Positions 26,243 through 35,559 of a stretch of DNA of 64,000 nt are shown piece after piece; positions within the stretch are counted from its first letter, which is position 1; every line of letters begins with the position of its first letter. Source of the DNA: Actinomyces ruminicola (GTDB lineage: Bacteria; Actinomycetota; Actinomycetes; Actinomycetales; Actinomycetaceae). The notes beneath the pieces were generated by a model. That model had not been told where the DNA came from and did not search any database. It saw nothing but the letters and a program-made list of their open reading frames with translations. Where the stretch lies: the NCBI RefSeq assembly GCF_900103885.1, contig NZ_FNIM01000014.1, forward strand, positions 18,078-82,077, in the 5' to 3' direction. The position numbers were made by a program, and so were the translations under genes.

Positions 26243-27268
26243 ATGTCACGCCCCGCCGCCCGGCCGCCGCGCCGCTCTCCCCAAGGCGCCCCGCGCCGCA
26301 CCGCCGACCACCGGGCGGCATCAAGTCGTCGCCGTACGCCGCCGCGCGGCACCCGGCTGGCCGAAGCGGCCCGAGCCGGATCGCGTAGGGCGCGCTGGCG
26401 TCGTCGTCGGCAGCGGCGGCGTCTGGGGCCGGTCGGCGTCTTCCTCAGCGCGTTCCTGATAACGCTGCTGCTAGGCCTGCTGGTTATGAATGCCGTCGGC
26501 ACTGCTCCCGCGGCCCCATCGCCCACGCCTGCCACCGAGCCGGCTGCCATCTCCCGCGACATGACCGGTTTCGACGCCGGGCACATCATCGACGACGACG
26601 TCTTCTACGACTCGACCACCATGACCGCCGCCGAGGTCGCCGCCTTCATTGACAAGGCGAATGCCGGCTGCCAGGCCGGCACTGACGGCACCCCCTGCCT
26701 GGCCGACGCCACCTTCGACACCGAGGAGCGCGCCGCCACCACCGCCTGCCCGGGCGGATACACCGCCGCCACCGGGGAGACGGCGGCCGCGATCATCTCC
26801 CAGGTGGCCACCTCCTGCGACATCAACCCGCGGGTGCTGCTCGTGCTGCTGCACAAGGAGCAGGGGCTGCTCACCGCGTCCGGGGCGAGACTGACCGCCC
26901 ACCGCTACGAGGCGGCCACCGGCTACGCCTGCCCCGACGGACAGGAGTGCGATGCCGAGTACGCCGGCTTCTTCCGGCAGGTGTACGGCGCCGCCTCCCA
27001 GTTCCAGAGCTACCGGCTCGACCCGCACGGCTTCCAGGTGGTCGCCGGGGAGACCACCCAGCTGGCCTATTCGCCCAACTCGCTGTGCGGCACCGGCGAG
27101 CTGACGGCCGCCAACCAGGCGACGGCCGGCCTGTACAACTACACGCCCTACCTGGCCAACTCGGCGGCCGCCGACGGCGGCGATGACTGCACCAGCTGGG
27201 GGAACTGGAACTTCTACGGCTACTTCCGCGCCCTGTTCGGTGACCCGACGCCGTCGACCGCGGACTGA
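26243..27268 (+). CDS. Membrane-anchored lysozyme-like protein, unknown substrate
   Basis: A 341-residue protein. Residues 1-60 are extremely Arg-rich, followed by one membrane segment (VGVFLSAFLITLLLGLLVM, about residues 63-83) and an extracytoplasmic domain. That domain has INPRVLLVLLHKEQGLLT (about residues 194-211), in which a Glu follows a helix as in soluble lytic transglycosylase/lysozyme-like folds, plus ends GNWNFYGYFRALFGDP with paired cysteines along the chain. Similar domains occur in actinobacterial surface proteins. A peptidoglycan-directed enzyme is plausible, not shown. The mRNA appears leaderless. Confidence 0.7.
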   Translation: MSRPAARPPRRSPQGAPRRTADHRAASSRRRTPPRGTRLAEAARAGSRRARWRRRRQRRRLGPVGVFLSAFLITLLLGLLVMNAVGTAPAAPSPTPATEPAAISRDMTGFDAGHIIDDDVFYDSTTMTAAEVAAFIDKANAGCQAGTDGTPCLADATFDTEERAATTACPGGYTAATGETAAAIISQVATSCDINPRVLLVLLHKEQGLLTASGARLTAHRYEAATGYACPDGQECDAEYAGFFRQVYGAASQFQSYRLDPHGFQVVAGETTQLAYSPNSLCGTGELTAANQATAGLYNYTPYLANSAAADGGDDCTSWGNWNFYGYFRALFGDPTPSTAD

Positions 27269-27351
27269 CGCGCCCGGCTCACCCCCTGCGGGGCACGGGG
27301 CGGCGGGCGCGCCGGTGCAGCGGGGGCGCACAACGTGTGAGGATTACCCGC

Positions 27352-28869
27352 ATGGAGTGGCACCCGGTGCTGACGACTGTGTGGGTCGTCCTGGAGTACG
27401 TGATCAAGTTCTTGGCGCTGGGAACCGTTCCGGAGAATCGTCGCCCGTCGTCGTCGACCGCGTGGCTGCTGCTGATCTTCCTACTGCCCGTGGTCGGTCT
27501 GCCGTTGTACGTCTTCTTGGGCAGCCCCTGGGTGCACGGCAAGCGCTACCAGCAACAGCTGGAGGCCAACGCCGCCGTCAACGAGTTCACCGCGGGCATG
27601 CCCGATGCCCCCGCCGGCGCCCGCCCCTCGCCGCACCTCGGCTCGGTGCTGCGCATGAACCGGAGGCTCACCGGCCTGCCGTGCGTCACCGGCGAGGTCG
27701 TCGCCCTGCACGCGGACTCGGCGGAGACCTATGCCGCCATGGCTCGCCTGATCGACACGGCCCAGCACCACGTGCACGTGGAGTTCTACATCCAGAGCTG
27801 GGACGAGGTCACCGACGTCTTCTACTCCGCGCTCGCCCGGGCTGCCGCACGGGGCGTGACCGTGCGCCTGCTGGTGGACCATCTCGGTTCGCGCAAGTAT
27901 CCCGGCTGGAAGGACTTCGGTGCCCGCCTGTCGGCCGCAGGCGTCCAGTGGCGGCTGATGATGCCCCTGCTGCCGCACAAGCGCCGCTTCCGGCGTCCCG
28001 ACTTGCGCAACCACCGCAAGGTCTTCGTCATCGATGGCGAACGCGCCTTCATCGGCTCCCACAACATCATTGACCCCACCTACCGGCTGCGCTCCAATAT
28101 CCGTGCCGGGCGCACCTGGGCGGACCTGTCCGTGGAGGTCACCGGGGACATCGTCATCGAGGCCGAGACGGTCTTCGCCATGGACTGGTTCTTCGAGTCC
28201 GGGGAGGTCCTTCAGGTGCAGGACGCGCTCCCGGGCGCGCCGGACGTTGACGAGCTCCTGGAGCGCCGTCCGCCCGTGGGCACCCCGGCCCCGCAGCCGG
28301 GCCGGCCCGACGCCGTCGTCAACGCCATGCAGCTGGTGCCCTCCGGCCCGGGCTACCCGACCGAGCCGAACCTGCGCATGTTCCTGTCACTGATCCAGAA
28401 CGCCACCCGGCGCGTGTCGATCACCAGCCCCTACTTCATCCCCGACGAGGCGCTGCTGGCAGCCATGACCACGGCCGCCTACCGGGGGGTGGACGTCGAG
28501 CTGTTCGTCGGCAAGGAGTCCGACCATCTCATCGTCAATCATGCCCAGCGCTCCTACTACGGGGCGCTGCTCGCCGCCGGCGTGCGCATCTACCGGTACC
28601 CGCCGCCCACCGTCCTGCACGCCAAGTACATGACCGTCGACGGCGAGGTGGCGGTGATCGGCAGCGCCAACATGGACTTCCGCTCCTTCGCCCTGAACTA
28701 CGAGATGATGCTGCTCTCCTTCGGCGGCGACCTGGACGACCTGCTGCGGGACAACGACGCCTACTACCGGCGCGTGTGCACCGAACTGACTGCCGAGGAA
28801 TGGGCCCGGGAGCCCTGGTGGCGGCGCTATATCGACAACGTGTGCCGACTGGTCTCCGCGGTACTGTGA
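27352..28869 (+). CDS. cls: Cardiolipin synthase (phospholipase D family)
   Basis: A 505-residue membrane enzyme making cardiolipin by phosphatidyl transfer. The ATG at 27352 is preferred since GTGAGG lies 8 nt upstream; a GTG five codons earlier is the alternative. Two N-terminal hydrophobic segments are followed by two PLD motifs: NHRKVFVIDGERAFIGSHN (about residue 225) and HAKYMTVDGEVAVIGSANMD (about residue 425), both with intact H-x-K-x4-D. The architecture and length are those of bacterial ClsA-type enzymes. It starts 83 bp after the lysozyme-like gene, possibly co-transcribed. Confidence 0.93.
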   Translation: MEWHPVLTTVWVVLEYVIKFLALGTVPENRRPSSSTAWLLLIFLLPVVGLPLYVFLGSPWVHGKRYQQQLEANAAVNEFTAGMPDAPAGARPSPHLGSVLRMNRRLTGLPCVTGEVVALHADSAETYAAMARLIDTAQHHVHVEFYIQSWDEVTDVFYSALARAAARGVTVRLLVDHLGSRKYPGWKDFGARLSAAGVQWRLMMPLLPHKRRFRRPDLRNHRKVFVIDGERAFIGSHNIIDPTYRLRSNIRAGRTWADLSVEVTGDIVIEAETVFAMDWFFESGEVLQVQDALPGAPDVDELLERRPPVGTPAPQPGRPDAVVNAMQLVPSGPGYPTEPNLRMFLSLIQNATRRVSITSPYFIPDEALLAAMTTAAYRGVDVELFVGKESDHLIVNHAQRSYYGALLAAGVRIYRYPPPTVLHAKYMTVDGEVAVIGSANMDFRSFALNYEMMLLSFGGDLDDLLRDNDAYYRRVCTELTAEEWAREPWWRRYIDNVCRLVSAVL

Positions 28870-29374
28870 AGCGCCGGTCGGCGCATGTCGCCGGGCCATG
28901 CCCGGGCAACATTGTCTGAATCCGTCATAAACGCGCCGGCGACGCTGAAATGCCTTCCGTGAATCGTTGGAATCATGCGGTCGTGGGATCGGGCAGGGGT
29001 GCCGAATCGGGTGTTTGTGACCGTTTGCGACAATGCTGGCCCGTCGAGGTCCCCGCAGCTTGACCGTTGCCCACATTCCTCCGGCTTGGGAGCATGCGAG
29101 ACGCCGACGAATCAGCAGGCTGGGCTCGCGATTGACCAGGCGCTGGCCCGCTGGGACCCGGGATGCCTGCGTGAGTTTGAGCTGGCGGACGGCGCTCGGG
29201 TGGCAGATGACCTGGAAAGGCGCAGGCTGTCAGGGCCTGCCGGGAGCCTACGGGGACAGATGTGAGACCGCCAAGGCCCTCATGGACAGGGGCGGCCACA
29301 GCTGAACAGGCGAACTCGTCGTAGGGGAGACCGCGCTGCGGGCGCCCGCACGGGCTCCGTGAGGCCGGCTCCGC
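28870..29374. other. Intergenic gap with dispersed motif, possible gene remnant
   Basis: No credible intact gene is seen. TGGAATCATGCGGT (28968-28981) recurs here, followed by GTTTGTGACCG and GCGACAATGCTGG, an order resembling that at 17251-17325. A plus-strand stretch (29130-29230) reads ALARWDPGCLREFELADGAR without start or stop context, perhaps the end of a decayed gene. Downstream sequence to the hrpA stop shows nothing further. Confidence 0.35.
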
Positions 29375-32300
29375 TCACACCTTCGCCAGCAGCTTGCCGA
29401 TGCGCTGCAAGCTGACTTTGCGGGCGGTGCCGAGCGTCTGGGCGAACAGGCTCACCCGCAGCTCCTCAACCAGCCAGCGCGCCTCGGAAAGCACCGCCTC
29501 ACGCCCGGGCTCCGTGGGCAGCGCCGCCGCCCGGGCGCGCGCCTCGGAAAGCATCCGCTCCGCCTGCTCCACCTGATAGGCCAGGGCCGCGTCCTGGCTG
29601 GGGGAGGACTCGGCCTTGGCGATCCGGAGGGCCAGCGCCCTGAGGTACCGCGGCAGGTGCGGCAGCTGTTCCGGTGGGGTGGCGGCGATGAACCCGTCGT
29701 ACACGAGCCCCGCGGCGTGCTCGCGCACCTGCTGCAGGGTATTCAGCAGTGCCAGGGAGGTGTGGGCCGACACCTCCCGCTCCACCTCGCGCTGTGCGGA
29801 CAGCGTCTTGGCGACCGCCTGCGCCACACGGTAGACCTCGTCCTCCAGCTCCTGGCGCATGACGCTCACCAGCTGCTCGAACACGGCCCGTTCCCGGACC
29901 GTGGCCAGTGGCGTGCGCTGCGCCGCCGCCCACCGGTCGGCGACGCTCCGCGCGGCGGCCAGCTGCATGTCCTCCACCAGCGCCTCGGTGGTCCGGTAGG
30001 GGCTCGCCGCCAGGGTGAGTGTCTGCGTCGGGTTCCACCGTGAGGTGACCCGGCCCGTGGGCAGGGCGGTGCGCGCCAGCGCCAGCGCCGTCACTCCCGC
30101 ACCGTGCGCGCGCTCCTGGGCGACGGCGTCGGGCAGGATCCGCAGATCCACACTGCGCGCCCCCGCCGCCACCAGCGCCGGGTAGCCGCGCACCACCAGG
30201 CCGGCCGTGCCCGGGGTCTCGATCGTGGCCGGAATCGTCGACCGCTCCGGCCCCTCCAGCCCGGTGACGCCCTCGGGCCAGTCGGTGAGCCCCGAGTGCT
30301 CGGCCATGCCCGGCTCGGCGGCGCGCGTGCCCCTCGCGCCGCCCGACGCCGCAGCCGCAGTCCCCTGCGCGGATTTCCCGGGTGCAGGTGCGGCGCCCCG
30401 GCCGCTCCGCTTGCCGCGGCCACCGCCCCGACGCCGGCCCTGCGCCCGCTGCGCGTCGGCCATGGCCTGGGCGATGGCGCCGTGGACGGCGTCGCGCACG
30501 GCCGCCTCGGTGCGTCCGGCCTGACGGCGCTGCAGCACCACCAGGTCCTCATCCCGATCGAGTTCCCGGCCGGATCCGTCCACGGCCACGAAGGCCATGC
30601 GCAGGTGCTCGGGCAGCCGCTCGACGGCCTCATCCCAGTCGGTGTCGGTGATCTCCACCTGCCGCAGGCGCCCCGCCGCGTCCGCGAAGGCCTCTCGGAA
30701 GGGGACCTCCGGCGCCGACGGCGTCCCCTCGCCCCCGGCCGCACCGGGGACGTCTCGGCGGATCGCCTCCCATACCTGCGCCCCCACGTCGGGCGCGGGC
30801 ACCAGCATGCGGCGTACCCGTTTGGGCAAGGCGCGGATCGTGGACACCACCAGTTCGGGGCGCAGACCCGGCACCAGCCAGTCGAAGCCGACCGGTGCCA
30901 GCCGCCCCAGCACCTCCACCGGAACCAGCACGCTCACGCCGTCGTTCGGGGCGCCCGGCTCGAAGACGTACTCCAGGCCGAGCGTCAGGTCGCCCTGCAC
31001 CCAGGCGTCCGGGAAGCCGGTGGTGTCGTCCCCGCCCGGCAGCAGCAGTTCGCGGGTGAAGTCGAGCAGGTCTGGGTGGTTGCGGCGCTCACGCTTCCAC
31101 CAGGCGTCGAAGTCGTTCGCGCCGTAGACGTCTTCGGGCAGGCGGTCGTCGTAGAAGTCGAACAGGGCCTCGTCGCTGGCCAGCAGCCCGTGCTCGCGGC
31201 GCCGCTGCTCGACGTCGGCCAGCTCCTCCAGCAGCTCCCGGTTGCGCTGCACGAAGCCGTGCCGGGCATGCCAGCCGCCCTCCACCAGCCCGGAGCGGAT
31301 GAACATCTCCCGCGCCAGCTCGCGCGCGTCGGCGGTTCCGACCGAGGCGAGCGTGGCCGGTCGATCTGCCACCAGGGTCATGCCGTACAGCAGCAGCTTC
31401 TCGTGCACCATGGCGGCGCCGCGGCGCGTGGACCAGTACGGCTCCCCGTACACCCGGTGCAGCAGCCCGGCCGCCCCGGCCGCCTCCTCGATCCAGCGGG
31501 CGTCGACCTTGGCGACGGTGCGGGCGAACAGGCGGGAGGTCTCCACCAGCTCCGCCGTCATCACCCAGTCGTAGCTCTTGCGCCGCAGCCCCGAGCCCGG
31601 CCAGATCACGAAGTGGCTGCCGCGCGCGCCCGCGTACTCCCGACGCCGCTCGTCCCAGGTGCCCACGTTGGACAGCAGGCCCACCAGCAGGGAGCGGTGG
31701 ATCGCGTCGGCGCTGGGCGTGTCCGCGCTGCGGCCCAGGGCGACGACGGCGGCCGCCACGTCCCCGTGGGCGATCGTGGCCGCCTGCGTGCCCGGTTCCA
31801 GACGGGCCCCGGCGGCTCGCACGGCGCTCGCGGTGGGCAGGTCCACCGGGGCCGCGCGCAGCCCCAGCGGGCGAGCCAGCTGGCGCAGTTGGTTGTACAC
31901 GTCCTGCCACTCGCGCACCCGCAGGTAGTGCAGGTACTCGGCGCGGCACATGCGTCGGAAGGCGGAGCCGGACAGGTCGCGCTGCTGGGTGCGCAGATAG
32001 CGCCACAGGTTCAGGTAGGTCAGGAAGTCGCTGGTCGGCTCGGCGAAGCGCCGGTGCAGGGCGTCGGCCGCCTCCTGGCGGTCGGCGGGGCGCTCGCGCA
32101 CGTCCTGCATGGACAGCGCGGCGACGATCACCATGACCTCGCTGACGCAGCCGAGTTCGCCGGCCTGAAGCAGCATGCGCCCCAGCCGCGGGTCGATGGG
32201 CAGGCGGGCCAGGCGTCGCCCCACCTCGGTCAGCCGCGGCCCGCCGGCGTCGTCGCCCCGGCCGCCCCGACGCCGTCGGCCCGCGCCCCCGCCGCCGACC

Positions 32301-33790
32301 GGCTCAATGGCGCCGATCTCGCTCAGCAGCTGGATGCCGTCGCGCACGGCGCGGGAGTCGGGGGCGTCGAGGAAGGGGAAGTCCTGCACCTCGCCCAGAC
32401 CGAGCGCGGCCATCTGCAGAATCACCGAGGCCAGCGAGGTGCGCAGGATCTCCGGCTCGGTGTACTCCGGGCGGGAGTCGAAATCGGACTGCGAGTACAG
32501 GCGGATGGCGATGCCGTCGGCGACGCGCCCGCAGCGCCCCGAGCGCTGGTTGGCACTGGCCCGGCTGATCGGCTCGATCGGCAGGCGCTGTACCTTGGTG
32601 CGGTTGGAGTAGCGGGAGATGCGTGCCAGGCCCGGGTCGATCACATAGCGGATGCCGGGGACGGTCAGGGAGGTCTCGGCCACGTTGGTGGCCAGCACGA
32701 TGCGGCGGCAGGTGTGCGCCTCGAAGATGCGGTGCTGCTCGGCGGCGGACAGTCGCGAGAACAGGGGTACGACCTCTACGGCGCCGGGCGCGGAGGTGCG
32801 CCCGTGCGGGGTGTAGCGCGGGCCCAGGTGGTCGATGAGTGCCGACTCGGTGTCGCGGATGTCCCGCTCCCCGGCGAGGAAGACCAGGATGTCGCCGCTG
32901 CCCGCGGCCATGAGCTCGTCAGCGGCGTCGAGGATGCCGGTGACCTGGTCGCGTTCGGTCTCGGGGGGAGTATCGGCGGCTGTGGGGGAGACGGCGTCGG
33001 GGTCGTCGGGGTCGAGCATGAGCGGCCGGTAGCGGATCTCGACCGGGTAGGTGCGTCCGGACACCTCGATCACTGGAGCGGGGGAGCCCTGGCCGAAGTG
33101 GGCGGCGAAGCGCACCGAGTCGATGGTGGCGGAGGTGATGATGACCTTCAGGTCGGGGCGCTGGGGCAGGAGCCGGGCCAGGTAGCCGAGGATGAAGTCG
33201 ATGTTGAGGCTGCGCTCGTGCGCCTCGTCAACGATGATCGTGTCGTAGCGCCGCAGCAGGGGGTCGGACTGGATCTCCGCCAGCAGGATGCCGTCGGTCA
33301 TGAGCTTGACCAGCGTGCCCGGGCCGATCTCCTCGGTGAAGCGCATCTGGTAGCCGACCACGCCGTCGGGGCCGATGGGGGTGGCCAGCTCGTGGGCAAT
33401 GCGCTCGGCCACCGAACGGGCGGCGATGCGCCGGGGCTGGGTGTGGCCGATCATGCCGGTGATGCCGCGGCCCAGCTCCAGGCAGATCTTGGGCAGCTGG
33501 GTGGTCTTGCCCGAGCCGGTCTCCCCGGCCACGATCACCACCTGGTTATCGCGGATCGCGGCGGCGATCTCCTCGCGACGGGCGCTGACGGGCAGCTCTT
33601 CGGGATAGGTGATCACCGGGACGGCGGCGCGCCGGGACTCCACCTGCTCGGGGGTGTAGCCGTGCCACTGCCGATACCGGCCGGTTCCCCGGCGGTGTCC
33701 ACGGGGATGGCGCCCACGCCTGCCACCGCCGTTGCTGCTGTCGGCTTCAGGGCGGCCCGCGCGCCGGGTCGGTCGCTCGTTGTCACTCAT
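29375..33790 (-). CDS. hrpA: DEAH-box ATP-dependent RNA helicase HrpA
   Basis: A 1471-residue DEAH/RHA helicase. Walker A is GETGSGKTTQLPK (near residue 85), motif II DEAHERSLNIDF, motif III SATIDS and motif VI QRSGRCGR, followed by the helicase-associated domains and the long DUF3418 C-terminus typical of HrpA (E. coli HrpA is about 1300 residues). Low-complexity insertions, such as the Gly/Arg-rich RRRRGGRGDD near residue 510, account for extra length. ATG 33790 is chosen because a CAATAG box lies 8 nt upstream, suggesting a leaderless transcript; an ATG ten codons earlier is possible. In bacteria HrpA works in mRNA processing and rescue of stalled ribosomes. Confidence 0.93.
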   Translation of the reverse strand: MSDNERPTRRAGRPEADSSNGGGRRGRHPRGHRRGTGRYRQWHGYTPEQVESRRAAVPVITYPEELPVSARREEIAAAIRDNQVVIVAGETGSGKTTQLPKICLELGRGITGMIGHTQPRRIAARSVAERIAHELATPIGPDGVVGYQMRFTEEIGPGTLVKLMTDGILLAEIQSDPLLRRYDTIIVDEAHERSLNIDFILGYLARLLPQRPDLKVIITSATIDSVRFAAHFGQGSPAPVIEVSGRTYPVEIRYRPLMLDPDDPDAVSPTAADTPPETERDQVTGILDAADELMAAGSGDILVFLAGERDIRDTESALIDHLGPRYTPHGRTSAPGAVEVVPLFSRLSAAEQHRIFEAHTCRRIVLATNVAETSLTVPGIRYVIDPGLARISRYSNRTKVQRLPIEPISRASANQRSGRCGRVADGIAIRLYSQSDFDSRPEYTEPEILRTSLASVILQMAALGLGEVQDFPFLDAPDSRAVRDGIQLLSEIGAIEPVGGGGAGRRRRGGRGDDAGGPRLTEVGRRLARLPIDPRLGRMLLQAGELGCVSEVMVIVAALSMQDVRERPADRQEAADALHRRFAEPTSDFLTYLNLWRYLRTQQRDLSGSAFRRMCRAEYLHYLRVREWQDVYNQLRQLARPLGLRAAPVDLPTASAVRAAGARLEPGTQAATIAHGDVAAAVVALGRSADTPSADAIHRSLLVGLLSNVGTWDERRREYAGARGSHFVIWPGSGLRRKSYDWVMTAELVETSRLFARTVAKVDARWIEEAAGAAGLLHRVYGEPYWSTRRGAAMVHEKLLLYGMTLVADRPATLASVGTADARELAREMFIRSGLVEGGWHARHGFVQRNRELLEELADVEQRRREHGLLASDEALFDFYDDRLPEDVYGANDFDAWWKRERRNHPDLLDFTRELLLPGGDDTTGFPDAWVQGDLTLGLEYVFEPGAPNDGVSVLVPVEVLGRLAPVGFDWLVPGLRPELVVSTIRALPKRVRRMLVPAPDVGAQVWEAIRRDVPGAAGGEGTPSAPEVPFREAFADAAGRLRQVEITDTDWDEAVERLPEHLRMAFVAVDGSGRELDRDEDLVVLQRRQAGRTEAAVRDAVHGAIAQAMADAQRAQGRRRGGGRGKRSGRGAAPAPGKSAQGTAAAASGGARGTRAAEPGMAEHSGLTDWPEGVTGLEGPERSTIPATIETPGTAGLVVRGYPALVAAGARSVDLRILPDAVAQERAHGAGVTALALARTALPTGRVTSRWNPTQTLTLAASPYRTTEALVEDMQLAAARSVADRWAAAQRTPLATVRERAVFEQLVSVMRQELEDEVYRVAQAVAKTLSAQREVEREVSAHTSLALLNTLQQVREHAAGLVYDGFIAATPPEQLPHLPRYLRALALRIAKAESSPSQDAALAYQVEQAERMLSEARARAAALPTEPGREAVLSEARWLVEELRVSLFAQTLGTARKVSLQRIGKLLAKV

Positions 33791-33835
33791 CAGGGGGTCT
33801 ATTGTGGCCCATCCCCGCATCCCCGCTCCTCCCCT

Positions 33836-33872
33836 CGCCGAGATCGGTAGAAGTCACGTGCCCAGATCGGTA
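33836..33872 (-). repeat. CCGA-YY-TCGG iteron element, copy C
   Basis: On the minus strand one full unit (33849-33871, ACCGATCTGGG then CACGTGACTTCT) and a partial second (ACCGATCTCGGCG), preceded by GCGCCATATCT and followed by a GAGGGG run. It lies 46 bp upstream of the hrpA start. The first palindrome has one mismatch (CTGGG for CTCGG). Confidence 0.8.
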
Positions 33873-34565
33873 GATATGGCGCGGAGTGGTGGCCAGCATC
33901 CTCGTTGCGCCTCATGACTTCGAGCCGGCGGTGGGCGAATGCCCGAGGATACTCGGACCTGTCACGGACTGCACCACTTTCCACTCGAGTGGGTTCGGGA
34001 CGCGATAGCGAAACCGCATGACTTCGCGGATTCTTAGGAGAACATGGACGTCTGGGTGTATGAATGTGGTGCATCCCGTGACAGGGATGGGGCGTTTGCT
34101 GGCTCTTCCGGTTTGAGGGTGTGGTGTGGCACCCTGTGGGCGCTTGTGGTTGGGGTGCGACCGCGTGTTGTGACCGTGTTCCCCTGTCTGAACTGCGATT
34201 GCGTGTCTGGGCCGTCTGAGAGACGTCTTCCAGACGGCCCAAACCGGCGTAGACGGTCCAAACCGGTGCGGCGGAGGCGGTGCCTCTTGGGATCTCCCGC
34301 TCCGGGTAGACGCCGCGGCCTGTGACACGGTGCGCCTCGGGCCTGTGGCGGGGATCGTCCACTACGCCGGTTAGGTGTTTGTTGAAGGGCTCTGGAGCCT
34401 TCAGCAGACGTCGAAGGGACGTACCCAACGCCGTATTCGGGATCTAGGGCCTCAAACCCCTGTTAGCAACTGCCCGGCTCAGGAGCCCACCACCCACCAC
34501 GCCCGATATGCATACCCGCGTAAACCGGAAGACCCCGGTCACCCTGGCTGCCCAGCGCCATAGCG
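33873..34565. other. Gene-poor gap with repeat debris
   Basis: No convincing gene. Visible are AAACCGCATGACT (34011-34023, the reverse of the TGGAATCATGCGGTTT motif family), a 10-bp stem GGGCCGTCTG / CAGACGGCCC (34209-34218 and 34231-34240), AAACCGGCGTAGACGG right after it, and CACTACGCCGGTT near 34360. The last two resemble motifs in the 4.6-4.75 kb gap. Confidence 0.4.
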
Positions 34566-34604
34566 ACCGATCTCGGCACGTAACTTCTACCGATCTCGGC
34601 GGGG
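34566..34604 (+). repeat. CCGA-YY-TCGG iteron element, copy D
   Basis: One full 23-bp unit (34566-34588, ACCGATCTCGG then CACGTAACTTCT) and a partial second (from 34589) ending GGCGGGG. It is preceded by GCGCCATAGCG and touches the stop codon of the alpha/beta hydrolase gene. Confidence 0.85.
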
Positions 34605-35417
34605 TCAGCGCAGGCGGCGGGTGACCCACTCGGTGCTCAGGCGCGCGATCTCCTCGGTGGCCGCGTCACCGTCGGCCTGCACCTGGTACAGGCGGCTTCC
34701 CTCGGGCAGCAGCGGGAAGGCCTCGGTGGCGGCCTCCGCGGTGTCCGGCAGCTCATCGGTGAGGCCGCCGTGCAGCATGAGGATGGGCCAGGGCAGGTCC
34801 GCCATCGTCTTGTCCGGAGACTGGAGCGAGACGTCGGCCAGTGTCTCCTTGCTGAGCACGTCCCACTTGCGCGAGTTCGGGTTGTCATCGGGCAGACGGG
34901 TCAGCCCGTGCCGGTCGAGTTCGTCGAGCTGCTCGGGGGAGAAGACGTTCTCCCACAGGATCGACTGCGGGCCCACCACGGCCCCGGCGACGACGGCGGT
35001 GCGCACCTGCTCGGGGCGCGCCAGCAGTGCGGCGGTGGCGCCGAAGCCGTTGGCGTGGATCGCCTGACGGACATAGCCGCGGTTGGCGAGCCAGCCGGAG
35101 ACGGCCTGGAGATCTTCGATCTCTCCCGCCAGGGTGATCACGTCGTCGTCGGACTCGCCCAGGCCCGAGAAGTCGAACTGGAGCGTGGCCAGGCCGGCCG
35201 CCCGGTAGTGCTCGGCGATCTTGTCCAGCCTGTCGGCCAGGCCGTGGCGGTCGGTGAGGAAGTCGTGGGCGAGAATGACTACTCCCTCGGCGCGGGGAGG
35301 GACCGCCTGTCCGGCGGCGTCGAAGACATCCGGATCGAAGGGCTCGGCACCTTCGGGAAGACGCATCGTCGCGGCAAGATTGATGCCACGGGCCGTGTCG
35401 ATGCGTAGGTTCACCAT
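34605..35417 (-). CDS. Alpha/beta-hydrolase-fold protein, nucleophile apparently missing
   Basis: A 270-residue alpha/beta-hydrolase relative of the S9-like osmotic-stress/esterase group: VVILAHDFLTDRHGLADRLD gives the oxyanion region and LQFDFSGLGESDDD the lid segment. The nucleophile elbow reads HANGFGATAALLARPEQ, where family members have G-x-S-x-G; Ser is replaced (N-G-F). LMLHGGLTDELPD carries the usual acidic residue, yet the C-terminal His is not obvious. It may be a non-catalytic binding protein. ATG 35417 is preceded by TACCTT 6 nt upstream, suggesting a leaderless transcript. Confidence 0.7.
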   Translation of the reverse strand: MVNLRIDTARGINLAATMRLPEGAEPFDPDVFDAAGQAVPPRAEGVVILAHDFLTDRHGLADRLDKIAEHYRAAGLATLQFDFSGLGESDDDVITLAGEIEDLQAVSGWLANRGYVRQAIHANGFGATAALLARPEQVRTAVVAGAVVGPQSILWENVFSPEQLDELDRHGLTRLPDDNPNSRKWDVLSKETLADVSLQSPDKTMADLPWPILMLHGGLTDELPDTAEAATEAFPLLPEGSRLYQVQADGDAATEEIARLSTEWVTRRLR

Positions 35418-35423
35418 GGCTTC

Positions 35424-35429
35424 AAGGTA
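35424..35429 (-). promoter_or_regulatory. -10 box of leaderless alpha/beta hydrolase gene
   Basis: Minus-strand TACCTT, 6 nt before the ATG, with no ribosome site between. The spacing equals that of other leaderless candidates in the window. Confidence 0.4.
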
Positions 35430-35559
35430 GGTCAAGGCCAGCTGCAAGTCACGGGTACTGGCGCTGTGACCAGGCCAATTGCGCTGCCAGCGTGACGATG
35501 CCGACTCGGCGTCAGCCGCGCTCTGGGCGTGGACGCAGACAGCTCGTAGCGGCTCCCGA

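Noticed and set aside
28975..29305. Two short overlapping plus-strand frames after cls
   Set aside because: No ribosome site, no recognised domain, and they begin inside a dispersed repeat motif; at best a gene remnant.
30104..33850. Very long plus-strand open frame opposite hrpA
   Set aside because: It is a high-GC mirror of the hrpA gene; the minus strand carries all DEAH helicase motifs, and the plus-strand translation is low-complexity Gly/Val/Gln/His text without a domain.
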